Positions 33,537 through 46,300 are shown, counted from the first letter of the stretch. The stretch is 64,000 nucleotides of DNA from Oscheius tipulae (GCA_037178975.1 JASJZH010000002.1:1240001-1304000); one strand, 5' to 3'. Notes: generated from the sequence alone by a model not told the origin. Numbers and translations are program-made.

Positions 33537-33760
33537 TGGCACCTAGAATTCACGTCAAATATATACCAAAATAGCACGATTTTGGGGGTATAGACACTGC
33601 TAAAACAGTGGTATTTTAGCACTGATGAGGTATAGAAAAAAAAACATTCATTAGACAGCGAAAACAAATAAACTTTTGTATGTTTGTGGGTAAAACCATA
33701 GGTAGAGCGGGATCAATAAATACACCAGATATAAAAATACGGAGAAGGGTGGGTTGGGAA

Positions 33761-34062
33761 TAGGGATGGGCGATTCCTAAACGCAAGCCAAAAATGTTGC
33801 GATTATTGGCTAAACAACGCAGAGATTGAACACGGGTTCCTGGCCGTAAATTTATAACGAATCCCAAAACTTGGGAAATTTTCAGCCTAAAAATTTCAAA
33901 AAACGCCTAAAAATACAAGCCTAACCAAAAAGTAATCTTATAATCGCACTGAAAAAGTGCGATGCCATTTGCAATTGCGATTAGTCAGTATTTCGTAATG
34001 TGATTGCGATTACCTCAAAAAAAACGCGATTAGTTGCGATTGCGATTAATCGCCCATCCCTG
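33761..34062. mobile_element. hAT-type MITE
   Basis: The ends are TAGGGATGGGCGATT and AATCGCCCATCCCTG, a terminal repeat of the hAT style. Flanking 8-mers GTTGGGAA (33753-33760) and GTTTGGAG (34063-34070) agree at 6 of 8 bases, fitting a decayed 8-bp target duplication. The inside is rich in GCGATT words and has no ORF. Confidence 0.7.
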
Positions 34063-34189
34063 GTTTGGAGAGACTGGACGAAGAAGAGACATCGCGTGGT
34101 GTGTGTAGAAGTTTCTGAAAGCTGAAGAATATTGGAAGAAATCATACAGACACTTTTTCTATCGCACAAACAGGCTTGTTGAATTGTCA

Positions 34190-34518
34190 GTGTGAGCCGC
34201 GCTTTCATTCTGGCGAGAAGCTCAAAATTTTAGTTTTTTTTAAAAGTTTTTTCAACGTTTTCAAAGTCGACCATGCAGTTTTTAGACTTTCAACAAATTT
34301 TCGTAACTATATAAAGAGTGAGAACAAAAATTATGAATGACAAGTGAGAAAAAGAAAAATTCCATTATTGTCTAAAGAAAACGAATGTAAATATTAGGAC
34401 AGTACAGGCTAGTGGAGAATTATATTTGTTCCCACATTACGAAAATTGGTTGAAAGTAAAAAAAAAACGCAAAAGCAAACTTTCGACCTTCTCGCTAGAA
34501 TGAAAGCGCGGCACAAGT
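34190..34518. repeat. Inverted-repeat element, ~60-bp imperfect arms
   Basis: CCGCGCTTTCATTCTGGCGA at the left is mirrored by TCGCTAGAATGAAAGCGCGG at the right; the symmetry fades inward. No ORF lies between. Confidence 0.65.
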
Positions 34519-34794
34519 TGGCAAGTCTGTAATATTTCGAAATGGGAAGTGAGAAATGGACAAGTCAAGAAAAAGAAAAATAGGTGTAAACGAATTGATC
34601 GGCGTCGTTAGCCTAGTGATCTCCTATCAATATTTTTAGCGTAAACATGAAAAGCGACCTGTTGGAACAATTACGTGATAGAAACTGATTCCCTGTGCAG
34701 ATTCCAGCAGTTTTCAAAGACGTGAGTGCCTTTTAAGGCTACAAAAGGGGCATGTGTCTAACGGATTCTATCATTCAAACGATACTGATTACTA

Positions 34795-37275
34795 TGTTGC
34801 AGTTCATATTGAACGGCCGTTTATATTGAACGGAACTAGTTCATATTGAACGTTCAATATAAACTAGTTCATATTGAACGGAACTAGTTCATATTGAACG
34901 TTCAATATAAACTAGTTCATATTGAACGGTTTCACTCGATTTTTTTTTTTAGAAATCGAAGCAGCCAAGCGAGCGCGCGCGTTTTGTTAGGGTTTTTTTT
35001 TCTCACATTTCCCCGTTTTCCCCTTGCAACTGTGGTTGTGAGTAGTGTTTATTGAGCAAATGACAATCACACAAGGAAAAGAGAAAGAAAGCTACTTGTT
35101 TTTACAAGCTGAATTGAATTTATGACAACGGCTGTTGCATTGAACATTATGGGCCTTACAGGAGCAACGATTAGTGTCACATTTGCCATTGCAATTACAA
35201 TGCTGGTGTCCTTGGCCTCCTGAAATGGAGTCTTGGGCAACTGCAGATCGGAACGACTGCAGTTCGATATCGGGCACGTCTGAAGCAGTAAGGAACGATT
35301 CTTGAAGTGGATCTAGTTGATTCCTGGCGTACCATTGTGTGAGACGTCCCTTGGACGTACCTAGCCTGAAATAATAACTAAATCCGCCATCATTTCAAGA
35401 GTTACCGATAGAATCCATCCTTCTGCTCGAGAACAACTGCCATTAGATTTCGAGCTCCTATTTTGGGTCGATCTACGTCGAGGATCGCCACCAATACGCT
35501 AACTCCAACATCTACGGTACCAAATCTTAAGAAAATCTTTTTTATACGCGATGAAATTGAAACTGACTGCGTATTTGATGCTCGAAGCATTTTTTCGGCT
35601 TGTCGTTCGAGCGATTGGCTGGCTTCTTCCCTCTCCTTTTCAATTGCTCTCTGCTGCTCGATCCAAAATTTCTCGGCTTCTTCCTCTTCTTCAACGTACT
35701 CGTCTTCAACGTATTCTTCTTTCTCGTCAGCTGCAGCTTCTTCAATGGATTCGATTTGAAGAAAGTCTTCTAGCTTATCGTCGATTGGAACGTCCTGATT
35801 ATGGGCTATGCTCAGAGTGTCGTTTGTGAGTCTATAATCATATCCTGACGGTTTGAAATGTAGGAGAAAAAAGAAAACTAACCAAACATAGCTTTATACG
35901 GTGTCCTCCCGATTCCTCGATGATATCTAGTGTTTTTTACGAACTGAACGTAGTCCAACAGTTTAGCCCAGTGAGGAGTTTGTCGTCGCAGCATCTCAGC
36001 AAACATTATGTCCTCCACATCACGGTTGCATCGTTCGACGGAGCCTTGGGATTGGCTGTGGCGGGGTTTTCCGTGTATGATCCTGCATCCTGGCCACAAG
36101 GCGATGAGTGATTCCAGGGTGCTATTTGCAAATTCCCGCCCATTATCCGTTTGCAGTATTTCAGGGGGTCCTAATTATAATATTTTTAGTAAAATAGAAA
36201 AAATCCTCACCGAAATGAGCGAAGATTGTGCTGACCTGTGCAGCTACTTCAGAAGCCGTTTTTGTCTTTAGCGCTCTCAGTATGACGTATTTGGTAAGAT
36301 GGTCTTGGTAAACGGCGATGAATTTCCATTCTCCGTCTGGCTTCGACTGCATGTCTATGAGGTCGAGCTAAATACGATGAATTTGTTATTTGTAATGAAA
36401 AAATACTCGCCTGGCAACGCTGATTTCTTCGGCTGCTCAGCAAAGGCTTGACAACGATTCCTTTCCTCGATTTTCCTTTTTTTAGGGGGCAAATAGAGCA
36501 GCAGGAGATGAATTCGGTTACGAGCTTCCTGAATTATTCCAGTTTTTGAGTGATAGAAAAGCTAACTGTGTTATTCCATAGAACCCTTTCACTTTCGGCC
36601 ACATCAGATCGCGCCCACAGCATCCACCAGTCAAATGGGCGACATAGAGAAGTTCGAAAGCTCGTGTCGGCGTCAACACGATCTGTCCATTGTGTAGAAG
36701 TTCCGTTTTTCCATTTATGATGCTAGTCTCGAACCTAGAAAAAGCTGCAGATTACAAAAATGACTAACCTTGTAGCGTAGTTTCTCCTGACCTGATCGTT
36801 AAGGAATTTCTCCCCTTCTTGACGTTGCTGAACGGCTCCAAGAATCTTCTTGTAATTTTCAACGGGTTTGATTTGAGTATCTTTCCTCTGGCTTATAGTC
36901 TTCCAGTTTAGCGATAAATCGTCTCTTATGCTCGAGTTTCAGCTGCTCTTGAGGCGTAATTTGTGAGCCCATCGCTGAAACACGGCTATTTATACTGTCA
37001 AATTTTTATGGAGAGAAAATAACAAAGAAAGGATAAAAATTGTGTACACAGGGAAAAACGGGGAAATGTGAGAAAAAAACACTAGCAAAACGCGCGCGCT
37101 CGCTTGGCTGCTTTGATTTCTAAAAAAAAATCGAGTGAAACCGTTCAATATGAACTAGTTCAAATTGAACGTTCAATACAAACTAGTTCCGTTCAATATG
37201 AACTAGTTTATATTGAACGTTCAATATGAACTAGTTCCGTTCAATATAAACGGCCGTTCAATATGAACTGCAACA
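34795..37275. mobile_element. Ginger-type DNA transposon
   Basis: A 2481-bp element with exact inverted ends TGTTGCAGTTCATATTGAAC / GTTCAATATGAACTGCAACA, flanked on both sides by ACTA (34791-34794 and 37276-37279). Ends that begin TGT and a 4-bp duplication are what is known for Ginger elements, cut-and-paste transposons whose transposase is an integrase like that of Gypsy retroelements. The terminal repeats run ~230 bp (34795-35025; 37050-37275). Their outer half is built from palindromic GTTCATATTGAAC units. One multi-exon gene lies inside on the minus strand. The high similarity of the two arms points to a fairly recent insertion, between UBE2J2-like and NECAP. Confidence 0.9.
35092..36972 (-). 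CDS. Ginger transposase (integrase core plus Cys-rich tail)
   Basis: Exons in minus order: 36972-36769, 36734-36567, 36528-36411, 36367-36211, 36170-35883, 35844-35406, 35365-35092. From exon 1's second half onward all junctions keep one frame, about 548 aa in total. The integrase core shows a complete acidic triad: D in LDLIDMQSK, D in QTDNGREF and E in SQGSVERCNR, with KNTRYHRGIGRTPYKAMFG after it. An acidic coiled region (EEYVEDEYVEEEEEAEK) follows. The tail is Cys-rich (HCNCNGKCDTNRCSCKAHN...CNSRCHK), the CxCx3Cx3CxC form seen in KRBA2-like and Ginger transposases. Exon 1 does not close: its ATG frame meets a stop and the downstream frame is offset by one base, so this copy has an N-terminal frameshift or a different first exon. 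Exon 3 would use a GC donor (CAG|GCGAGT). Confidence 0.85.
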
Positions 37276-37460
37276 ACTATACTTGGGCACTGGAGTGAAA
37301 GGCGCGAAGCTAGTGCAGCGCTTTTTTTTCGAAAATCAACCCACAAACCTTTATTTTTGCCTAAGGCAGGCATGTATTCAAGAAGCCTCCAGCAAAAATG
37401 ACCCCAGGGAAGTATCATATCAAATTCGAGAAAAATTCCTCGACACGATTTTGAGTCGAG

Positions 37461-38309
37461 TCATATAAAAATTATTGTAAACTCACAAAAGAGACTGTCA
37501 TTTCCAGCCGGTCTCGTGACTGGAGCCGTCCCTCTCGGTCTCACACTTGATCCAGCCCCAGGAGGTGGGGGTAGAAGCGGGACTAGGCCTCCGGAAGATG
37601 CGGCAGCTGGTCGTGGCCTTGATGGGGCCGCCTGCCCGTCAGTGTTCTTTTTCTAAAGATTTTTTAGTGCAAAAATAACGAAAAAAAAGATTACCAAGCT
37701 AATAGAAATGGTTTGTCCTTCTTTGAAGGCGAGGTCGAGCGCTGGGCCGCTGTTGGTGAGCTTCTGCTCCATCTCGGCCGACTTCTCGAGATATTTGAAG
37801 TGATCCTGAATTAGTTTTTTGACAGGAAACAAAAAAAATACCTGTAGCGCCACATTCAGATCGAAGGAGTCACTGCGGTCGGCGAAGCCGCAGCCTACAA
37901 AAGCTGTCTGTCCTGTGTCGTTGCGCAGCCGGATCACGAAGTATCGTGAGGAATCCTTGACCGTTTCAATCGCCGGGCCTGGGTATTGATCCACTGGGCA
38001 TTTTGCGTAGAGAGCTCCTGAAATATTCAAGATTTTTGAGGGGAGTGGTCAATTTTCTATGAAAATAGACTAAAAATTACCTGAAGATTTGTCCTCCAAC
38101 CGCAGCTCAAGTTTCTGGCCGATGGCTACAACCTTTAGTCGCCCTGTCCAGTCCGGATTGTCCAATTTCCAGTCTGCGGCTCTGAAATTGTTATAATTTT
38201 CAAGAAATGGACAGAAAACTAACTTGTGACCTTGATTTGACTGGATTGGAGGGATTCGATAGACAAAAACCTCCGGCTTGACTAACGCCACGCTCTCATA
38301 GTCGTCCAT
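37461..38309 (-). CDS. NECAP1: NECAP, clathrin adaptor-associated PH-like protein
   Basis: Five exons (38309-38224, 38181-38081, 38017-37842, 37805-37695, 37652-37461) give 221 aa. The start [21 protein letters not shown] and the blocks [28 protein letters not shown] and [20 protein letters not shown] are hallmark NECAP PHear-domain sequence. The protein binds AP-2 and helps clathrin-mediated endocytosis. The tail is Pro-rich ([12 protein letters not shown]). It ends ...[13 protein letters not shown] in this reading and lacks the WVQF adaptin-binding end known in vertebrate NECAPs. A donor-like TTTT|GTGAGT at 37490 could splice to a further exon that I cannot find; the Ginger insertion begins only 185 bp downstream. 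Confidence 0.92.
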
Positions 38310-39280
38310 CTCTACAATTTAAACAATTTGAAGCATAAAATTGTAGAAAAATTGAGAAAGAACCATAAAAATTGTGTGAAAAGAAGCAAGAGGGCTTGTT
38401 ATTGACCTGATGCGCAATATTAGTCTCCGTTTGATCGATTCTGTTGAAAAAACTGTATCTTTCCCAAGGTAAATAAGGAGCAAGTGAACAAATCAGCTGG
38501 AGGAAAATTGACAAGGACGAGAACACGCATGCCCAGAGAACTGGCTCACGTCATTACGTAAACGTCGCGCTGAGGTAGGGCCTCAGAAACTGGACTTTAC
38601 CACGTTGTCTTCTGGGAAATGTTGGAAGAGCTTTGTTCATCGTGTCTACGTGCTACAGAACAAGAAACCCGAAAAACATGAGTGGAAAATAAGCAAGAAA
38701 AAGGAGAAGAAGTCGGACGTCGCTAAAAAACGGTTCTGGCTTTTAATTTGTCGTTTTATTGCCATGTTTTTTTATACAAAGCGTTGCTATACCACCAAGA
38801 TCTGCAATGACAAATTTCGGTGCTAAATGAATGAAAAAAAATGGCAAAAAAACAAGCCAAAAGTTGCGAAAGCGTGAAAATAATTGTAAAATCAATGTGG
38901 CATGTGATTTATCTTACTGTAGACTGACTCTGCTTACAGTATTTTTTGTTCCGACGCAAGAAACACACGACTGATGGGAAGATGAAGCTCTTTCTCAGCT
39001 AAACAAAAAAACCTGTTTTTGTTTTTTTTTTCTGGAAAACATTGAATCACTTGCAATCTTCTCTCTGCTTATCGTTCGACAGAACATCAATGAATAGGAC
39101 CACTTTTCCGTTTTTGCGAATAGACTGATTGGTCTTGGGTCAACAATGTCGCTGTCCCTAAGATTGCAATTCTGCATCAATTGACTGTCATCCAGAACGA
39201 GTAAAAATTTATTAGCACACACAATGAAAGAGCTTGTCGGTGAACAAGTATTGCACTTTTTGACCTCATAAAATACCCAG
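38310..39280. other. Spacer between NECAP and the MLT-10-like gene
   Basis: AT-rich, no supported gene or repeat family. It should contain the NECAP promoter (divergent to nothing) and the 3' UTR of the MLT-10-like gene. Confidence 0.5.
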
Positions 39281-42200
39281 TTATGAGAGCCAAGAGGGAC
39301 TGAGGACGACTTCTGAAGCGATCAGTTTTGACTCGATCAGAGGCGAGAGAGCATAGGGAGACAGAACGACGGCGAAGAGGACCTGAGGTGAGAGGATGAG
39401 AGGGGACAGGACGAAGGGAGACAGAATCAGAGGTGAACCGACCATGGGGGTGAGGATGAGTGGATTGAGGGCCAGAGGAGACAGGATGAGTGGGGAGAAG
39501 ACTTGTGGGGACAGGATGAGGGGTGACAGGAGGAGAGGAGACAAGATCACAGGGTTGAAGACTCCAGGCACCAGAATCAGGGGATGGAGAACCAGAGGAG
39601 AGAGTACAATTGGGGAGAAGACCAATGGGGTGAGGATCAGTGGGGAGAGAACACGGGGACTGAGTACCAGAGGAACAAAGACCCAGGGAGACAGAGTAAT
39701 AGGACCCAGAACAGCTGGAGACAGAGTGATGGGAGACAGAACCAATGGAGAGAGGTAGACAGGCTGGGAGAGAGCAGCACTGGCGAAAGTCAGAGGGGAG
39801 AGGAGGAAAGGAGAGCCAACAATGTCGTGGCGTCGGATTTTGAACTTTTCGGCTTCAGCCAGGGCACGGATGCTGAAAAATGAGAGTAAGAGGGTGACAG
39901 AGAGATAGAGAGAGACAGAGAGACAGAACGGTAGAGAGACAGAGAGACTGAGAGAGGAGAAAGATAAACAGATGGAATAGAAGGGCAAAGAGCTAGAGAG
40001 GCTGAAGGACCGAGAGACATAGAGACGGACTTACTCTGTCTCAATAAACTTGTGAGGATCATCTCTCATGACCTTCGACTTGAATCGTCTCAAGGCAGAA
40101 GCTTTCTTGTATGGAGATTTCGAGCCATAGACCATGTCCAGCTGCTCGTCTGTCAAAAAGGCGAATCCTTGTTTGTCCAGGTCAGCTTTCTATAGCGGAA
40201 CAGTTATTAAATGCCACTGTCACTCTTCCTCACTCACCTGTTGTTCATTGTAACTCCTGTCAAGGCTCTCAAAGACCTCAATCTTCTTGACTTCGACCTC
40301 TCCTCCAACTTTTGTCATGTTCTTCTTCGTGAAGAAGAGAGGGGTTCCATCCTCGCCGCGCATCTCCTGATCCTTCCTGGCCTGCTGGTCCCTCTCTGTC
40401 TTGTCGATGGCGTCTGTCACTCCTGAGGCCTCCACGATGAAGTCCATCCATGCTTCTTGATCAGTCTGATTTAATTTCTTCAGTATTTTCGGGAGGGAGA
40501 GGAGCTCCTCCTCGTTCTTTCCCTCCTCATGAAGTGAAAAGAGAGAGGGTGAGAGGAGATTGAAGAGACTGTCCTCTTCCTGTTCCGGCACGATTGACAT
40601 GAAGCGGGGACTGAACATTTTCAGAGTCTTCTTCTCAAAGCCGGTTGTGTTCTTGCCACTGATCTCGAGAGCTGTCTTGACGGCTTCCCTCATAAGTTGG
40701 AGCGGGACCCTGATCTCGTCCTTCTGTTTCTTAGCGACCATTTTCTTCATGGCCATCTCCTCATCTTCCATGTCCATCTTCTTCATCGCAATGGGTTTTC
40801 TCGGATCAATGAATTCTTCCGGCGTGTTGTCAATCATCATCCTCAACCGTCTCTTCATCTCGGAGCGCTGCTTCTTCTCCTTCTTGGCATCTTCTCCGAC
40901 CTTCTTGACTCTCAGGACTGTGTTCTTCCAGCCCTCTCTCGAGTTTTCGTTCTTGTTCTTCAGCCGTCTAACACTCTTCGTCAACTGCTTGGCCAGTTGG
41001 GTCATCATGGGCTCGTCCTTCATCGACTTCAGTGTATAGCTCTTCCTATTGACGACATTGAATCCGGACTCGCGTTTCTCACGACTCTGTCCAAAACTGC
41101 CTGTCCATTTGAGCTTGTTGTTCTTAAAGGGCTTCTTCTTCAGATGGGAGGCGGGAGTGTCTGAAAGCTTGATAGTCTTCACTGTAAACTTGCTCTGCCT
41201 ATGTCTAGTAGAAACGACTGGAGACAGAAGAGAGTCGACTATGAGACAACGTCCCAGTGGAGAAGAGCAAAGGTGAACTGACTACTTTTCAGTTGGAAAA
41301 AAGTTTAAGCCGGAGACATGTTCCCAGATGTAGTGCTACACGCTACTCTTTACTAAAACGTTGTCCTTTTCTTCTCCGTCACTAGCCTCCACTTGACTCA
41401 AAAGTAAGTCTATGTCTCTCTCTCTCTCTATCTGTTTCTCTCTCTCTCTCTCTATCTGTTTCTCTGTCCCTACCTTTAACCATTACTGGAGTATGACTGG
41501 TCTGATCCAAAACCTTGACCACACATCTGGCATGCTCAGGAACTGTCGATGCTTTCTTTGAGCATGCGTGTACTTCTTCCCTCTCCTCGTGTGGCATTTG
41601 TTCTAGCCTAAAAATATTATTCTTAGACTTCTCGAACAGGTTCTTTGCGGAGCAAGGGAACGCCCCTGTCTACGGTAAAGCTTTTTCATCTGCGCCGAGA
41701 GGGGAAGTTCGTCTCTCTCCGTCTCCCTAGACCCGAATGATTTCGATTTTCTCGACTGGAAAAAGCTGGATTAGCCTTTTGGGGTTAGCCGCCGAAGACA
41801 GGGCGAGAGTGAAACAGAGAGATCCGGTTTTTGGGATAAGGTAACAAAAATGCCTGACCGCTTGGAGGCGAGGGCAGCCATGAATCCGGACATGGCCTGA
41901 CTGAGCCACTTCTCGAGAAGTTCTTCCGAGGCGGTCTCGTTCATCGGCACTCGGAGAGCATTGCCATCCTGAAAATGTATATTGCACTGTAAACGGACTG
42001 GAGATACTTTGTAGGCAGTAGTCTTTGTGTCAATCTCGACCGCAGTGTTTGTGTTGAGCTGCGGCCTGGAGTCTACCCGAGCTGCCGGGTTGACGGAACA
42101 TACTGCTGATGCTAAAAGATCGAGAATATATTTTGCACAGAGTAACTCATTAGATTGTCAGGTTGTCAGAGCCTGTTCATTGCTTTGTGTTGTAAGGGAA

Positions 42201-43358
42201 TTTTTATCGCAGGAGGCACCGGGAATGTTCAAAGAGTGGCTCCGGCTTCGTATCGGCGCGAAACACGTTAATTCAAATTTTCAGAGTTCTGACTAGTTTC
42301 TGCGTTTTTTCGGCCTCACAGAGCTATTTCCTACTCTAAAAACAGTTTTTTCGTTATCAGCATAAAAAACTACACCTAATAGTAGTAGTGCATCAAGAAA
42401 AAAACGCTCAAAAGTAGCAAAACTGGGCATTAGTAGCAAATGAGTGCATATTAGTCTATTTTCGTCAAGTCTCTACCATTTTATCGTTCCAACACATTTT
42501 TTAAGAGTAATCGTTGTCACTGACTCCAAAAAAAGTAATGAGACAGTGAAGAAATCTGTGAAAATAGGCGAAAAAACGAATTAGGCGACCCCCGCGCATT
42601 TGTTGGGTCCTGAGGCGATTTCATCTCTACAAATTAACGATTGCCGGACGGTTCTTTTAACTTTTCCCGGCACCTGTCATGCTCTAAATCACTGCAAAGC
42701 CTTCCCTCACTTAGAGAAAGATATAGCGACATAATTTTATCAAACTTGGTCCAAACCCAATATAATTAGAGTGCCGGTTAAAATCGTTTGGGTAGAAATA
42801 GAGGTGATGGTAGCTGACAGGAAAGATTCTTACAGAAGTCGAATGGAAAAATATATTAGCTGTTTGATCATAAGCTCGAGCCAAAGTCATTTGTGAAGTC
42901 AATTGACTTAAACTGATACAGTACGCTACAGTAGGCATGTGATTCCTTATTCAAAAGGCTCCAAGCTCCACAACATTCTACAGGGTTCAATGTTCACTCC
43001 CATCCAATCTATCCCTACAAAAATAATCAACAGGTCCGATGTCCGGAAAGGTCAGCATGGCTATCGCCCTTTTGTCAAAGCGGATAAGCGGCCACGCATC
43101 AGCTCGCTGACAGGAAAGATTACGTTTCCGGATATGATTCAAGGGTTTTTTGAATAAATGGCAGTTAGAAAAAGTTATTGGAAAACGTTGTAACATACTG
43201 CAAAGGACGAAAGGTTTTTTTTTACAAACTCTCAGTAATATTACTCGAGTAAAGTATTACTACCTATTGCCGCCCGGGTACGGCTCCCCTATAGTGTATA
43301 GCCAGATAAAATTTGATAGGTACTTGCCTGTGAACAGCAATAGGAGGAAGCAGTGCAT
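39281..43358 (-). CDS. MLT-10-like moulting-cycle protein (DUF644), secreted
   Basis: Seven exons (43358-43328, 42111-42008, 41968-41846, 41642-41474, 41217-40238, 40189-40035, 39872-39281) close at 717 aa. The signal peptide [15 protein letters not shown] is split by a 1.2-kb intron with a GC donor (ACAG|GCAAGT). The middle is the DUF644 region: [23 protein letters not shown], then a basic helical segment, [14 protein letters not shown] and [18 protein letters not shown]. The C-terminal ~180 residues are a run of imperfect short hydrophobic repeats ([13 protein letters not shown]...). In C. elegans this family is expressed in the skin in step with moulting and is needed to shed cuticle. The alternative small exon at 41674-41726 was dropped because no phase fits it. 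Confidence 0.92.
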
Positions 43359-46300
43359 TTTGCGCAGAGTGTTGCATCCCGGCCCAGCTTAAATACGATC
43401 CGCCCCTCCAAGAGCGCCTTTTTCGCCATCCGCAGAAGCTACATTTCTGGAGCGTACGGTATGGTGGTGGATGTGAATGGCACGGCTAGAGGAATAGGAG
43501 AGAGGGGTTGGTAAATTAAATGAGGTGACATGAAAGACTGTTCTATTACTTTTTGTTCACTACGCGTTTAGCTCCAAAAAGAGACGATAGTTTCTAAGTG
43601 GTCACATATTGCATTTTGGTAGAACAGATTGAAACACTACAGTACGACAAATTGCGGAAAATTAGCCGGAGACAAGGCTGAAAAAGAAGCGGTCCTATCA
43701 ATCAGTTTAAAGGGACTACTGTTATCCGTTCTGTTTTGTGTAGAGACTACTACTTATGGTCCTACACTACACCGACCGACCTGGGCACATCCGTACCCTC
43801 TCGCCTCCCGCCGCCTAGTCCTGCAGCAGCAACGACATTTTCTGTGCCTCGGGAAAAGCTCCTGATCTGCTGAACAGCTTTGCAAAACAACTCGACAAGA
43901 GCGTCTTGGCTAGCTTATGTCTTAGGTACTGTCAGTTATGTGAAATTTCGTAACTACAGTATACTTCGAATGAACTTAGGTACGGAAAACTTGAAGTGCG
44001 CATCGGGAATGTTCTGCGGGACCTGTACTCATGTATGTTTAGGAAGAGACGACAGTTGCACAACTGTCAATGATTATCTGCAAATCCGACAGGTTGTTGC
44101 CTCACCCATTAGAGCAAAGCCTCCGAGATAAGCAGTCAAGAAATCTTCAGTCTTTGCAGCACCTCTAATTGAATTAGAGCGCGCACTGGCCAACTGCCAG
44201 CTACGGTACGGCTTGAACTGCGATGATGCACGTGTGTTGAAGCTCACTGTTTTATTGGACGGAGAGTTTGAAAAAGATCCGGGAATGCTTAAAGAATCAC
44301 AGTTTAATTAGCCACGGTGGTGGCTATCCATGCGATAGGCGCCACTGATTTACTGTCAGTTAAAAATCTTGCGTCGTTTTTACGACTGTAGATAGAGACC
44401 ACCTCTTTGAGATCTCTTCTGTTCCGGTAGGCTGGACAAGTATCATGGATGCTTTACAAAGCAAATTGTGAGTTCTTGCTTCTAAATTGTCAGTATTGGC
44501 TCGAGCTTATGAACAAACCGCTAACATCTCTTTACAGTAACGTCCGTCCGTGAGCACGAGCAAAATATGTTGCCCAGAAGAAGTTACTGCCAATATTGGG
44601 TGGCAAGTCAACTTTGAATGCGCTCTAGAACTTTGCTTTTGTCGCAGTGAAGTCACTGGGAGTTATTTTTGCTACTACGAAGCGGCGCAGCTGCCAATAC
44701 AAATTGAAGTTAAATTTAAAGTTACCATGGAAGTTTAATATTCTAAACTATTAAACTTCTATGGTGAATGTCTGTATCTTTGCTTTTCCGCGGCCACGAA
44801 CCAAACATGGCAAGGCAAGAGTTATTGAGGATTTGGTTGAGGAGTCAGTTGTGACTAGAAGATAGACGGGAGCGTTGCATAAGTTGCGGTATCTCAATTG
44901 AGAGGATATATAGGAAGACATGTTGCTTTTACTTCCACATGCCAGAAAAAAAGATGTATTCAACTTTGTATTATTTTATACGCTTGAGATATTTAGAACT
45001 TGAAGACTCTTTGTAGTTTGTGTCTCAAAGTGTAAGTGTGGAATTTTAGCGTTAGCTTAGATAGTTAACGAAAAGGATCACAGTTTTTGGTAGCATACGT
45101 GCAAAAACTGTTCCCTTGCCCCCTTGTCCATCAACTGCCAGACCGTCATGATCGTTATCTTTCCCGCCGTCCGTGCCATTCTTTATTTCCCCCCACGGCG
45201 TTCAAAAGATTCCAATGCAAACAGTTGAATCATCTGCTTCCGAACCGATAATTAAAGACGCTTGTTTCAAGATTTACGGCCCAGCGCCAAGAGACAGAAA
45301 CACGGGAGCGCGACGACGAGAAGCCCTGGATGGAAGAGGGGACCGGTCTCGGGCAGCTACTACGGCCACGCGCCACATTTTGATATGATTCAATACTGAA
45401 ATAGGGGATCGATTATTAAAATTTGTATACGGGATAAACGAAAGTAACACAAAGCATATCAGCATGTCGTGTATCCTTTATTTGTAAGTTGTTGCACAAG
45501 ATGCTACTCTTGTTTAGAATGTGTTTTGAAATTGCATCTCGGGAACATCCCAGTTACGGTTTCATGCCTGCAAAATTTCAATCTACGTATTATTATAAGC
45601 CCCTTTCAGAGTCTTCTTCCATAATTTCATGATCTGTTTTTGCTGTAAGTCTGGCTTTAGAAAGTCCTAGCTGAACTGTTCACAGCGAATGTCAAGTACA
45701 AACTTCCGACTCTTCTCCAACCAGTCCCGACCCCCCGTCGTTGCCACCTGTGACGACGATATTTATGGCTATCATCTGTGTGTAGGTCAGTCCGTTCAAA
45801 CAATGGTGATTACGAATTTTAATCGAGAAGTCATCGTCAGCAAATCAACCCCGTACCTTTGAGGCTAATGGGCCCGGTGTGGTGCAAATGTTGGGCATTT
45901 AGCGCCTCGGGCGGGATAACCATCCAGACAAAGAAAAAGCTTGGGGAATCGAAAGGACACTAACCTTTCAGCGAGGCCCAACATTGGAATTTTCTCTGAC
46001 ACTCATTTTCATGAAATCTGTGCTAGGAGAAAAACCATGACGGCGATTAGTAAGGAACCGTTTAACACATTAAGACAGTCTCGACGGAGCTAATCGCTTG
46101 TTAAAAAAAGTTGCCTACGCAACCTCGAGGAAGTACTCAAAGCCGGGAGCTTTCACTTTGTTTTTTGAAGACGGCCGAAACTGATCCGAAGCCTTGTCAA
46201 GTTCACTTATGAGACGCTGAAGCTACATAGACTATGAGACAAAGTGACAGTATCCCCACTGGGTCGTCATTATCCGTGGTCATGATCTTCTCAAAAAGTG

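Noticed and set aside
39396-39758. Plus-strand open frame with repeated GDR/GER residues
   Set aside because: It is the antisense shadow of the LSP repeats in the MLT-10-like protein.
41674-41726. Candidate extra exon ([17 protein letters not shown]) in the MLT-10-like gene
   Set aside because: No phase joins it to both neighbours; skipping it gives a clean 717-aa frame.
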